Assembly: GCF_026745355.1 (NCBI RefSeq)
Contig: NC_079205.1
Location: forward strand, 53,320,025 to 53,384,024
Reading direction: 5' to 3'
Length of the DNA stretch: 64,000 bases
Origin: Beta vulgaris subsp. vulgaris
Lineage: Eukaryota; Streptophyta; Magnoliopsida; Caryophyllales; Amaranthaceae
Below are positions 25,095-36,700 of this stretch, piece by piece. Each line of letters starts with the position of its first letter. The stretch's first letter is position 1. The notes beneath the pieces are model-generated. The model ran no database searches, was not told the origin of the DNA, and saw only the letters and a program-made list of their open reading frames with translations. The position numbers and the translations under genes are program-made.

Positions 25095-25915
25095 TTGAAG
25101 GAATATGGCTCGGCTCGGCTCAGCTCCGCAGCGAATAACTTTGTGGACTTAGTATTATTCTCCTATCCGATTATTCATGTATCCTATGCAATAACTATCC
25201 TAAATCCGTTAATCACCTACTACTTCATTGTACCCTCTCTTGGAAACTTTAGTGGTGGTGTTGCTAATTTGGAATCTATGTTGGACCTTCCCCTCAAACC
25301 TAAAAGAAGCATTCTCTCAATGACATTGGCTAAAATCTGGGAAATTTCTGAAAAAGGTATAGTTTACCAACTTCTTTGGGATCTTATGTTCACTTTAGAA
25401 GGAAAGAAACTCTAGAATTTCTATAATACTTCATACTCTTTCTCGCTGCCAACTATGTGAATTAGTAAACCCATTCTCTCTATGACCCCCCCCCCTTTCA
25501 ATGTCTCAAGTGAAACTTGGATGCATCAATGAATTTGGGTAGCTCAACCTCTGCTATTGACGGTGTCCTACATAATTACCGAGATTATTCATGTGCCTAA
25601 CAACCTATTATTGTGCCCTATGTGGGCATTAACAGTGCTGATGTACGGTTGGCCATGCCCCATGCGTAGAGCCTTCCAAATCTCTCTATCATCTGATCAA
25701 TTTCGCCACCATTATATCATTCTCGAGTCTGATTCTGCATATGTGGTTAATTTGTGCAATGAAATTCAACAGGTCCATGGAACCTAATGTTAGCTTTTAA
25801 CTTCATCAGAATGGCATCAAAGCGCAGATTAAATATTGAGGTAACTCATGAAGAGCACTCCTCAAATATTGTGGATGATTCTTTGGCTAAGCAAGGGCTT
25901 CATAGATCTCTGATT
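25095..25915 (+). pseudogene. Remnant of a LINE 3' region (RNase H-like)
   Basis: Frames at 25557-25787 and 25787-25915 read on from each other: HHYIILESDSAYVVNLCNE, then a block ending VDDSLAKQGLHRS. This pattern (acidic residue in ESDSA, D in the final ADSLA-type motif) is that of the RNase H-like domain at the end of plant non-LTR retrotransposons. The preceding frame (25095-25415) resembles the linker before it. It is heavily decayed. Confidence 0.5.
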
Positions 25916-26144
25916 TTGTTGCTTGGTTGTAGCTCAGCTAATCTTCATCTCCCAACTATCATATCTTTATCTATGTGCCTCTATCTAAAACTGAGGCACA
26001 ACTATTTAAGTTGTAGTCTTTGCGAGCCTTTGATCATTTTTCTGACATTATTCAAATTACCAAAAAAAAAAGTTTCAAACAAAAATATATTATTAGCAAA
26101 AAAGTTAAGTTTTTTTTTTTGAGGGGAAACAGTTAGTCATATTA

Positions 26145-29100
26145 TTAAGAAACATCCAACTCCGCCAAGGTTAATACACCTTGCGGAAACGCATCCACAA
26201 AAATCTGCTCAACTCCATTTGAAGGAGGTAACCGAGCTACGAGATGTGCTACTGTATTCCCACCTCGTTTCACATGAGAAACATGAAAATTAGACAAACT
26301 ATCCCCAAACAAACAAATGTCTTCGATAACAAGGTTTAGAGGGGAGCACCCAAATTGCCTTCTAGCGATCGCCTTGGTAATAGTAGCTGCATCACACTCC
26401 AGCTCGACCGCATCAAAACCATGGTGCTTTGCCACCTCCAACCCAAACCGAGCTCCCATAGCTTCCGCAAGAGACACTGGCCAACATACTTGATACCTCT
26501 TCAGTCTTCACCGCGACCAGCAGCACGGTACCAGCTTCATCTCTCACCACAGCACCAACACCAACAGACCCCTCCCCCAACATGGCAGCATCGGTGTTAA
26601 GTCGAACATAGCCTGCCCGAGGTCCCATCCAGCAAGACCGAGAAGTGAAATCCAGCCCAGCAGGAGCACGGAAAACCGACGCTGCATAATTCTTATATTC
26701 ATTCACAAGTTTAACAAAACCCATGACGCTAACAGGCACATTACTCCATGGTTCATTAAAAGTAACCGCGTTCCGATACGACCAAGCCGTCCAGGCGAGG
26801 GCCATGAAAGAAAGCAAGTCTCGTTTTTCCAATTTTGAACGAAGCCATACAGAGAAGTCCATAAACGAAGAGCTTGGACCATCCCTCACATAATGGATGA
26901 AAGGGGAATTTTCCCATATCGAAGAGACAAGAGAACAACGAAAAATAGCATGAGTAATAGACTCATCTTCCAATTCGCAATGACCACATCGTCCATCATC
27001 TAGAATATGACGATTTTTTAGTCATCCTTTCGTTGCCAAAGACCCCGTACATGCCCGCCATACAAAATGGTGGAGCTTTGGAGGCCCCTCCATATTCCAA
27101 ACTGCTCTCCATACCTCCCCCTGATCACCCCCGAACCGATCCATCCAACCCCGCACATGACCAATCCGACCCAACCAATACCCCGACTTTGTCGAATATA
27201 CGCCATCCATCGCAGGCCACCAGTACTGGAGATCCGAAGGCTTACGAGCACTAAGTGGGATCTCGCGAGCCAACCTAGCATCGTCCTCGGTGAGATGAGT
27301 CGCAAGGGCCGCTTCATTCCATCTCCCATCATCACCAATAAGATCAGACACTCGAAGATCGATAGGGCTTTCTAAGTTAGGGGTAGGAACAACTGAAGAA
27401 GACTCACCCGGAAGCCAAGCATCATCCCAAACCCCAATACTACGTCCGTCGCCCACTCGCCATTTCAACCCCTCCAGCAATAATGCTTTTGCTCCCCAGA
27501 TACTTCGCCATACATAACTAGGATCAAAACCCCTCAAAGCACTTAAAAAATTAGAACGGGGAAAATACCTAGCCTGTAACACCCGATGAGCTAATGAACT
27601 CGTGTCACACAACAATCTCCACCCTTGTTTAGCAAGCAAAGCTTGGTTAAACACTTTGAGATCTCTGAACCCCATCCCCCCATGAGACTTCGGTAAACAT
27701 AATTTCTCCCAACTCACCCAATGTATTTTCCGTTCAGTTCCCCGAGCGCCCCACCAGAACCTAACACACATGGAATTGATTTCATTCAAAATATTATCCG
27801 GAATAGCAAACAAGCTCATCATATATGTGGGAATCGATTGTATAACTGCCTTCAATAATACTTCCTTGCCAGCTCTGGACAATAATTTCTCCTTCCATCC
27901 CTGCAGTTTCTTCCATACTCTCTCCTTAAGAACCGTGAAAACCATCTTCTTCGAACGACCAATCACTGTCGGTAGACCCAAATATTTCTCATGTCGCTCC
28001 ACCTCCCTGACACCGAACAACGAGCAGATTTCCAACTTCCTACTATCATGTACATGTTTACTAAAAGACACTTCAGATTTATCAAAATTAATCTTCTGCC
28101 CAGATGCTCTTTCATACGTACTGAGAATATCAGCCACAACAGAGCATTCCTGAAGTGTAGCTCGAGTAAACAAAATACTATCATCAGCAAAAAACAAGTG
28201 AGAAATACGAGGTGCGTTATGACATACCCGAGCTCCATGAATCAACCCATCAGTAGCCGCCTTAGACAATAAATGCAGAAAAGGCCTCAGCACATAGAAG
28301 GAAGAGATAAGGGGACAAATGATATCCCTGCCGAAGTCCCATAGCTGGTAAAATGTTACCCTCCACATGGCCGTTCAACTTGAAAGAATAAGTGACAGTG
28401 GAGATACAATCCATAACTCTGCGCACCCAACCATCACAAAAGCTTAAACGAGCCATAACCTTCTCCAGAAAAATCCATTCCACTCTGTCATACGCCTTAC
28501 TCATATCCAGTTTAAAAGCCATCAACCCTTCCTTTCCATCCCCTCTCCGCTTCATTCCATGAAAAATCTCAAAAGCAATCATCGCATTGTCTGTAATAAG
28601 CCTACCGGGAACAAAAGCACTCTGATGCGTCGAGATAAGATCAGAGAGAAAGAGTTTTAATCTATTAGCCATCATCTTAGATATTATCTTATACAGAACA
28701 GTGCAAAGACTTATAGGCCTGAACTCCCCCATCTGAGTTGGATTTGAGCATTTAGGAATCAGAACAATACAAGTCCTATTCAGTAAGTTAATCTGAGTAT
28801 CTCCATTCCACCAATCTTTAACAAATTTCACAATATCCGGCCCCACAATGTGCCAAAATTTCTGATAAAATAATGCATGCATACCGTCAACACCAGGAGC
28901 CTTGTTCGGGTGCATCTGAAACAAAGCATCTCTAATCTCATCAGGAGTGGGTTCAACTACTAAGGAATCATTTGCCAGTCCCGTAACCTTGGGCGACAGC
29001 CCCGTCAGTGCTGCCTCGAAGTGCGAGGGCAGAGATGATGAAAAGATTTTGTTAAAATAATCAGAGATAATATTGCTAACATCCGCCACATCCTCCTTCC

Positions 29101-30233
29101 ATACGCCCTGTTCATCTTTGAGCCTATGAATCATGTTGCGCTTTTTCCGCTAACTTGCCTTGTGATGAAAATAAGCAGTGTTTTTATCCCCATCACGCAT
29201 CTCATTCGCCCGAGCTCTTGCATGCCAGTAGGATTCATGAAGTCTATGCAACTCATCTAACTCACGCACAATTTCCTTACATCGCTCCAGCATTAGCCCA
29301 TCAGGAGGCTTACTTTGCCACAATTGTAACTCCTCCTCCTTAAGTTTAATCCGCTTTTTAATGTCACCAAAAGCGGTGGCCGCCCATCTTTTCAAAGCCA
29401 CAGCACAACCTGCCACCGAATCAGCAACTCTTCCTCCATGTTCCACGCCTGCTGTACCACTTTTTGACACTCCGGGTTTGATAACCACAGTGCTTTGAAG
29501 TGAAAACATTTCCCCTTATTGCATCGTAGTTGTACCGACTCCGTCACAAGCAATATCGGTGCATGGCCAGACTTATATATAGGAAAGTTTTTAACCCACG
29601 CGTGCGGAAATAAACCTCCCCACCCATCACATGCAAGGAAACGGTCAAGTCTCTCCCTAATAAAAGTTCGAGGATCGCTGCCCCTCTGCCACGTAAAAGC
29701 ACTGCCCCTGTACCCCTAGTCTTTGATCGCACACAACTCCACCGCCTCCCGGAAAGCATCAATCTGGCGTTCCCCCCTCACCACCCCCCTTCCTTTTCCG
29801 AAGCATGAAGAATCTCGTTGAAGTCTCCAAAGAATATCACCGGAAGTGAAATAGCACCCCTAATCTCCTTCATCAAAGCCCATGTCAAATGTTTATTCGA
29901 CGCTTCCGGCCAACCATAAATCCCCACGGCCACCCAGATTGGAATATCCAACTCATTCCGAACCTCCACAGCTACATGATGTGTCGAGAAAGAGAGAACG
30001 TGTATATTTAAATCATTCCACCAAAAACCAATACCACCAGACAAACCCACACTACTCAAACATAGAACATCCGTGAAACCACACTTTTCTTTTACAGACT
30101 GAAGTTTTTTAGAATCAACCATAGTTTCAACGACGAAAACTATGTTAGGCCTATCCCTCCAACACCATGATTGGAGAGTTTTAACTGTCCTAGGGTTGCC
30201 CAGGCCCTGGCAGTTCCAGCTATATATTTTCAT
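26145..30233 (-). pseudogene. LINE-A ORF2: endonuclease, reverse transcriptase, RNase H
   Basis: The ORF starts MKIYSWNCQGLGNPRTVKTL at 30233, the opening of an APE-type endonuclease. The catalytic block FFGDFNEIL is present, followed by a frameshift at about 29780. RT spans about 29134-27900 with NKAPGVDGMHALFYQKFW, FRPISLCTVLYKIISKMMANR, HQSAFVPGR and the catalytic FADD (SHLFFADDSILF near 28195). A zinc-binding RT C-terminal domain lies at about 27000-27300. The RNase H domain (NTDAA near 26610, LAEAMG near 26470, ECDA near 26400) lies at about 26145-26620. At least four frameshifts or stops show that it is dead. Confidence 0.9.
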
Positions 30234-30588
30234 TGTCCTTCGCGGGGTTGGTGCACACCAACCTCCGCTACCGTCAGAGGAACAACTTCCCCCTCCACAT
30301 CAGATGATACTTTCAACCGTTTCCCGAAAACCTCCACCTCCTCCATTGCAACATCATCCCCATCCATTCCATTACCTAAATCCATCACAGTCTTCCTTTC
30401 CCCCCCCCCCTTCTGCCTCTCCAGCCCACGCTGCAGCCCCTCCCCTTTTTTTACCAAAACGAGCCTTAACATTTTGAATCTTCTTTAGTCCCTTCTTTTC
30501 ATTACAAGACACAGGTGCATAAAGTCCCATAGAAAAAGACAAAATCTCCTCTTTATGAGTGGAGCCTACCTCCTCATTATGATTCTTT

Positions 30589-31373
30589 TTTTCTTTTTTT
30601 TCGGCAATTCAAAATATTTATTGATAACCAAAAAAAGGGGGGGGGGGGAATACACCATATCAACCCCAAGGGAAAAGATAGCAAAGCTGAGTCCCCTTAC
30701 CTTCTAGGAAGGGCCTGGGACAAACAACCAAGCAATCTACCCCTGCAAGTACAACTACACAGAAGCTACATTACCAAAGCATAAACTTCCTAGTACATTC
30801 ATTACATCTACTAGCAACTCTAAAGCATATTTGCCTAAAATTAGCAACTGTATCTAACATAAGGCCCCCAAAGATCTTGGCATTTCTTTGAAGCCAGATT
30901 TGATACATAGTTTCAGCAAACATCATGCAGTATAGCTGTGCTTTAGCTCCACTTCTCTTGCTCTTCAGTGCAACAACATTGATTTCCTCAGTTAAGGCTC
31001 TTACAGTCACTACTTCTTTGAGCTGTTGTTGGCAGGCATTCCAGCTTGCCCTGGAAAAGGGACACTCAAAGAATAGGTGGGATATACTCTCACTAGCTTC
31101 ATTACATAAAGGACAATGATCATCATTTGTAATGCCCCATGTAAACAACCTATCTTTAGTAGCCAACCTCCCATGAAGGATCAGCCAAGTAACAAATAAA
31201 GCTTTAGGACTTGCTTTATTATTACAGGCTACCCTCTTCCAATGTACATGCTCATGATCTCCTAACATGACTTTGTAAACCTTCTTAATTGAGAATTCTT
31301 GCTGCTGCAACATGGAAGTGATCTGTAGCTCTTGGAAAATTGCTCTACTCTCCAAAATCTTCTTCATAGACCA
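30589..31373 (-). mobile_element. 5'-truncated LINE of another family nested in LINE-A
   Basis: The insertion is bounded by the exact 14-bp repeat CATTATGATTCTTT at 30575-30588 and 31374-31387, with a T-run at the left as the minus-strand poly-A. It carries a 201-codon frame (31376-30771) with the zinc-binding RT-associated domain (VTWLILHGRLATKDRLFTWG, then a C/C/H/C pattern in CPLCNEASESISHLFFEC). There is no RNase H domain. It is a 5'-truncated copy produced by target-primed reverse transcription. Confidence 0.9.
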
Positions 31374-31392
31374 CATTATGATTCTTTAATAA

Positions 31393-32624
31393 CTACTCTC
31401 TCTCCTCATACCCTTCTTCTGCACTTCCTTTTTCAACATCACCATCATTCGTCCCAGCCATGCTCTCACATATTAACTCCCTACTCTCCACCACATTATG
31501 ATCATTATTAATACTAGGTGTAAAATGTAAGTCATGCCCAGCAATGCAAACACTATTCATCTCCACATTCCCACACAATAAAGCACTACTACTTCCCCCT
31601 ATAATATTGTCATGATGAATGCTAGGATTATGTGGTAACACATTAGCAATAACGTTACCTTGCGAGGGAGAAACAACAGTTGGTATGTGGTCTCGATCCT
31701 GCACAAAAAGATCAGTGGTCTCCTCCGAAGCAGGTATGTCGGTTTGCACCCCCCCTCTCACCATCCCTCGACACCGTAGCCATCGCCCTCTTCTCAGCGC
31801 CATTACTCCCCATCATCTGCCCAACCTGCCGCACCGGGCTAGCAAAATTTAACTTTTTAGAGCATAACGAGCCTCCTCCCGCTTCTTCATACCCCCCCAA
31901 CGAGGTGATGCTTTCAACCATGCACCCCACTGCTTCTCTTCCTTCCTATCATCCTCCCCAACTTCATCACAATCTCGTTCAATATGTCCTATTACACCAC
32001 AAACGTAACAAAAAGTAGGGAGCCGTTCATATTTAATTTCAACTGGAACCACTGTCCCACAACTATTGAGTATACGTTGGATGCGTCGTAATGGCTTAGT
32101 GATATCCACAATAATTCGAGCCCTAGCAAAAGTATCCCAGAGGATGCCATCCGCATCCACCTCCACAACTTCCCCGAGGCTGCGCCAATTTTGCGAATAT
32201 GGTTTACTGATCTTGAGTCAAGGGGTAGATTATAAAATCTAACCCAAAACGGACATCGATTAAGTGCTATATCTGAAGGTTGCACGCCTCCTTCAATCTC
32301 ATTCAACACAACTAAATTTTGATCAAAAGTCCAGGGTCTACCCTCCATGATCTTCTTTTTATCCCGCAAAGTAGGAAATTGGACTACAAAAAGGCCATGT
32401 TCGATCGATCGAAATAAAGCATCTTTCGATATTGCCCAAATTTGGTTCATAGTCCGCTTAAACGCCTCAAAATTATACGGTCTCACAGTCATAATTTTAC
32501 CTACCACAGCCAATCCAATACTGGGATCGACAAGTCCTTCATGATTATCATCAAAAGCCACAATCTGTTCCTCCTCTTCTGCTATTTTTAGATTCGACCA
32601 ACGATTCAGGATGTCTTCTGCCAT
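31393..32624 (-). pseudogene. LINE-A ORF1: DUF4283 / CCHC zinc-knuckle protein, frameshifted
   Basis: The start MAEDILNRWSNLKIAEEEEQ at 32624 opens a DUF4283-type domain (motif KKIMEGRPWTFDQNLVVLNE). A frameshift near 32165 moves to a second frame carrying KYERLPTFCYVCGVIGHIER with the completed CX2CX4HX4C knuckle and the WGAWLKASPR block. A further shift near 31850 leads to a low-complexity tail. ORF1 proteins of this LINE class bind RNA and help form the RNP. LINE-B ORF1 is intact and shows the undamaged layout. Confidence 0.88.
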
Positions 32625-32987
32625 TAGCTCCTATCGAAAACGAGCCCTCGATAGGGACAATTGGCTCACAACCAGAGACAAATCGCTCGCAAATCAAGAC
32701 TACACACTCAAACCCTAGCAAGCGGCTAGAGGGAGACTTTTTTGGATGTGTGGTTAAACTTTGAATAATATTCTCTCTTCTAAAAAAAAAAAAAGAGTTA
32801 AGTTTTAGTTCAGCAAAATTGAGTGATTAAACAGAAATAAGTTAAGTTTAGCAAAATAAAATCTAGCCAAGCAACACTAAGTTGACAACGAAAACAGAGC
32901 CTAAAAAATGTGGTGAAATCAATGAAAGATGATTACAAATAGAGATTATTATAGTGACTAAGTAGAAAAAAGAGACCAAATCTAATA

Positions 32988-33232
32988 CTTCCTCCGTTCC
33001 ATTTTAAATGAAACGTTTGCTTTTTCACGCAACCCAACGCGCTTCTTTAGTCATTAATATCTTTAGTTGTGTAAACGTAAAAAATATAAAAAAGTTATAA
33101 TTTGATAGTATACATCGAGACGAATCTAATAAGATCCCACTTGACTATGTTTTTCTTTATATAATAGCGATAAATTGATTAGTAAATAGTGTCATTTCAT
33201 CCAATGTTTCATTTAAAACAGAACGGAGGAAG
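32988..33232. mobile_element. Stowaway-like MITE
   Basis: The terminal inverted repeats CTTCCTCCGTTCC / GGAACGGAGGAAG type (right end reads GAACGGAGGAAG) are flanked by TA on both sides (32986-32987, 33233-33234). Length about 245 bp. It lies about 520 bp upstream of the SDS start codon. Confidence 0.88.
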
Positions 33233-33234
33233 TA

Positions 33235-33749
33235 TTGGTCTTCTCGACCATGAAATAAAATGTGGTTATGGCCTATATTTTTTATAAGCAAAAATTTCAA
33301 AGATTATGAAAGTACTTACCCTCTTATAAAATCATACTCACGATTTACATCATTACAAAAATTCAAATTGTCATAACACGTGAGAAAACATGAAGCGCTT
33401 CGTCACTTAGAAATTACTGTAAGAAAAATATATAGTTAAACATCACATGTTACGTTCAAAATTAATTTAAATTTGAGGAGTGGACCACTAACCATCAACC
33501 CATTAACCATCAACTATAACAGTTTTTTCACATTTTCTCTCTCCCCCTAAAAGTTCATAACCGCGCACGTTCCCCTGCTTCATGCAGTTGCAGCTCACTC
33601 TTCACCTCCTCTCCTCTCTCTCTCTCTTTCTCTCTCTACAAATCTCAAACCTAACTACATTCTCTGACAAACGGTAAACTCATAACAACAATTCTGAATT
33701 CCACATTTCTATTGAACAATTCAGAAATTTCGAACCTAAAATCTCAGAC
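33235..33749 (+). promoter_or_regulatory. Upstream region and 5' UTR of SDS
   Basis: AT-rich sequence without an ORF. A CT-rich run (33604-33640) lies about 110-145 bp before the start codon and is probably in the 5' UTR or core promoter. No definite TATA box was assigned. Confidence 0.5.
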
Positions 33750-36700
33750 ATGAAGCGAAAGATTGCTGAACTAGCTACTGCTACTACTGTGGCTGCTGAA
33801 TTTTCGACGAAGAATCAGCGATCGAAGATTCCTCGACGAAAACGAGCTCACATTTCTCCAATTCTCTGCAATTTCACCGTTTCAAATGCTTCACTGAAGC
33901 TTAATCTCTCTGTCAATTCAAATTGCGATGAAGTCTCTTGCAATACCACGCTCGAATCAGCTGTTCTGCCTCCAAACGCGGCGTTTAACAGAGAAAATGA
34001 AGTGATTCAGAAGCTGCAGAAGAAGGAAGTTGCTCAAATCTCAGTGTCGGAGAATTCATGTGTTGAATCCTGCTCTGTTGTTGCAGCTGAAGCAGAGTCC
34101 AAGCGAAACAGCGTTGTTCAAACGGAATTCTCCACGGTTTTACAATCTCCGACGAATACGACCACTACTGTTGAGCAGAAAAACTCCGGCGATTTTGTCG
34201 TCGGAAACATCAGCTCTGATTTGGCTTGCACTGAGAATTTCTCATACGACGATTACGAGGTTTCATCCGCAACGAATTACTCGGATCTTTTTTCCGGTTA
34301 TGGAGAATCAGAATTCGAGGATTTCACCGATGAATACACTCCTTCAATGTGGTTGAATTCCGGCAGCCAATTCTCTGAAAAATCCGGCGATGATTCCACT
34401 CCTTCTCCTTGTTTCTCTCTCTTCAAGGAATTTTATCAACAGTTCTTAACAATGAGCTCTAATTCTCCTGATTATGAAGTTTCATCTCTCTTCGATGATC
34501 AGTATTCTGATGAACTTGCTGTGAGTTTATTAATTCAATTCAATTGATTACTTAATGTCACAATCTGTTTAGTATTTTGATTATTTTGTGATCAATTGTG
34601 TGTTTGTTTGTAGTATTGGAGATTTGAAGGCGAGGAAGATGAAGAGAGCTACAGAAGGTTGAGAAGTAGAGAGAGAAATCAAGCGGTGAAGGTGAAAGAT
34701 TATGTTGAAGAATATGATTTTGCCACTGATTACGGAGGATTAATCGTTGAGCAACGGCTACTGATGGTTAATTGGATTATCGAGGTGAGTTATTTCGTTT
34801 CGAAACGCCATTGTTGAAGCTTCAATTTCTTCTAGTTTACTTCTCTACTTTTAGACATCAGCATAAGTTGTTTCCAGTATTTTCATTTTACGTTTTTTGG
34901 ACAACTGGAATTCTGTAACTGTTTTTAGAGAGAAAATTCGGTGTGGCACGAATATGATTACAGTATACATTTGAGAATTTGGCAAATGATACGTTGCCAC
35001 ATAAAGCAAATTAATCCTCGTGTTTTTTTTTTTAAATAAAATAATATTTTCTGAAGGTGTAGCTTCAGAATCAAGCTACTGTTACACGAGTTTTCGCGTA
35101 TGGCACTGGTACACGAGTTGTGCGCACAAGTCACGTGCTTAACTAGATTCCTCTCCGCCATTTTTTTTTTTTAAAAATTGATTTTCTTTTGGCAAATGTA
35201 AATCTGCAATTTTATAGTATGTCCTGTTATTCTAGTTATTTCAAATCAAATATCAGATTATCAGCCAAAAAGAAGAGAAAGGGTTCAATTTCACCTGTTC
35301 TTGTTTAGGAGTGATCCAACTTAATATTTCCCCGTAAAACGGATTCTGTATACTTCCACGAACACATCTTATCTACACAATATTAGAACTCCCAATGTGA
35401 TATGAATCCCCCTAAAAGTTCCTCTTGCATTCAGCATTCCTACATGTCAGATCAAATATTAGAAATTATAAAACTATTATATGAGGGACTAGAGACTTAG
35501 AGAGTGTAAAAGAACTTTCGTGGAATGCATATCAAGAAATTCCCTACATAGTTAGTCAATTACTTTAGTTTGTAAATGTCAAATGAGGATGAGAGCGCTA
35601 TTTTATATCAAGGTATTACACTATATGATCTTGGGGAGTATTATTAAGTGGTAATGCTACAAACTACAAAGGGGTTATATAGTGGCGGATCTAGAAATAA
35701 TACTTTAGTGAGTTTAAAGACAATTTGATAAATTTTACTGTAGTTAAGTGGTCAAATTTTAAGAACAAATTGAAAAATCAAAAATTTTATAAAATAAAAT
35801 TTCCATTTTTCATAATCAAGTGGGGTCAAGGGACCCCACTTGGTTTAATGTGGCTCCGCCACTAGTTATAAGGATAATTTTGCTAACGAAATTGCGTACA
35901 TCTAGCCCTCTTGAAGCCAAGCATTGTTGTAGTGGATTGATGATTTTGATCTTGGTTTCTAATTTTGTGATTATCCTCATGAAAGGTGTTAAATTATATA
36001 TTTATTTCGATCATTGTGCATGTTCTCACTATATATATATGATACATTTACACAAGACTTTGGTAGCTAACAAGAATAAGAGAATGCCTTGAAGACTTGA
36101 ACATTCTGTGAATTTGATCTCTTTCTTAACAGAAATTTCTACCAACAGCCTTTTATTTCCTTACACTTGTGCCTCATATTACTTAGCTATAGCAAGTCAC
36201 TTATAGTTGTTGCTATAGAAAAAATTATCTTCCTGTTGTCTGATTTATCTCTTTGGCTTGCATGACTTTTTATGGTTAATTGACTGCAATCTATTCTTTG
36301 AACGGATAGTTGTCCAGGAAAAAGGATCTCCAGAATGAAACCATGTTCCTTAGTGTGCGTCTCCTTGATCGATTTCTGAGCAAGGGAATGTTTACAAGTA
36401 GGAAGAACCTACAACTACTTGGCATAGCCTGCCTGACCTTGGCCATGAGAATTGAAGAGAATCAACCTTACAACAGGTGGTAATTGATGAATTCATCTTC
36501 CATTTCTTTGTTTATTCACATTGTACGATGACTTGATGTATGAACTATCATCCCTTCATGTTTAGTTCTTCTATTTATGACCGCTGTATTATTGGAGGTT
36601 CACGAGAAGTATATGAGTCATAGCCTTCTAGGTCAATGTCATTTCAGACTCATAGTGATGATAGTTCGGGTATGGCAACACAACATGACTTATACTTCTT

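Larger units (their letters stand above)
26111..32790 (-). mobile_element. LINE-A, L1-type non-LTR retrotransposon with RNase H
   Basis: Read on the minus strand: short 5' UTR, ORF1 (from ATG 32624), ORF2 (from ATG 30233), then a poly-A seen as T-run 26111-26120. The flanks share GTTAAGTTTT embedded in A-rich sequence (about 26098-26112 and 32790-32806), a likely target duplication with some ambiguity. The copy is nearly full length, carries several frameshifts, and contains a second LINE at 30589-31373. It is related to LINE-B at 48725-54284. Confidence 0.92.

Noticed and set aside
26355..32544. Many plus-strand frames across LINE-A
   Set aside because: They are antisense shadows of LINE-A ORF1 and ORF2, whose motifs lie on the minus strand.
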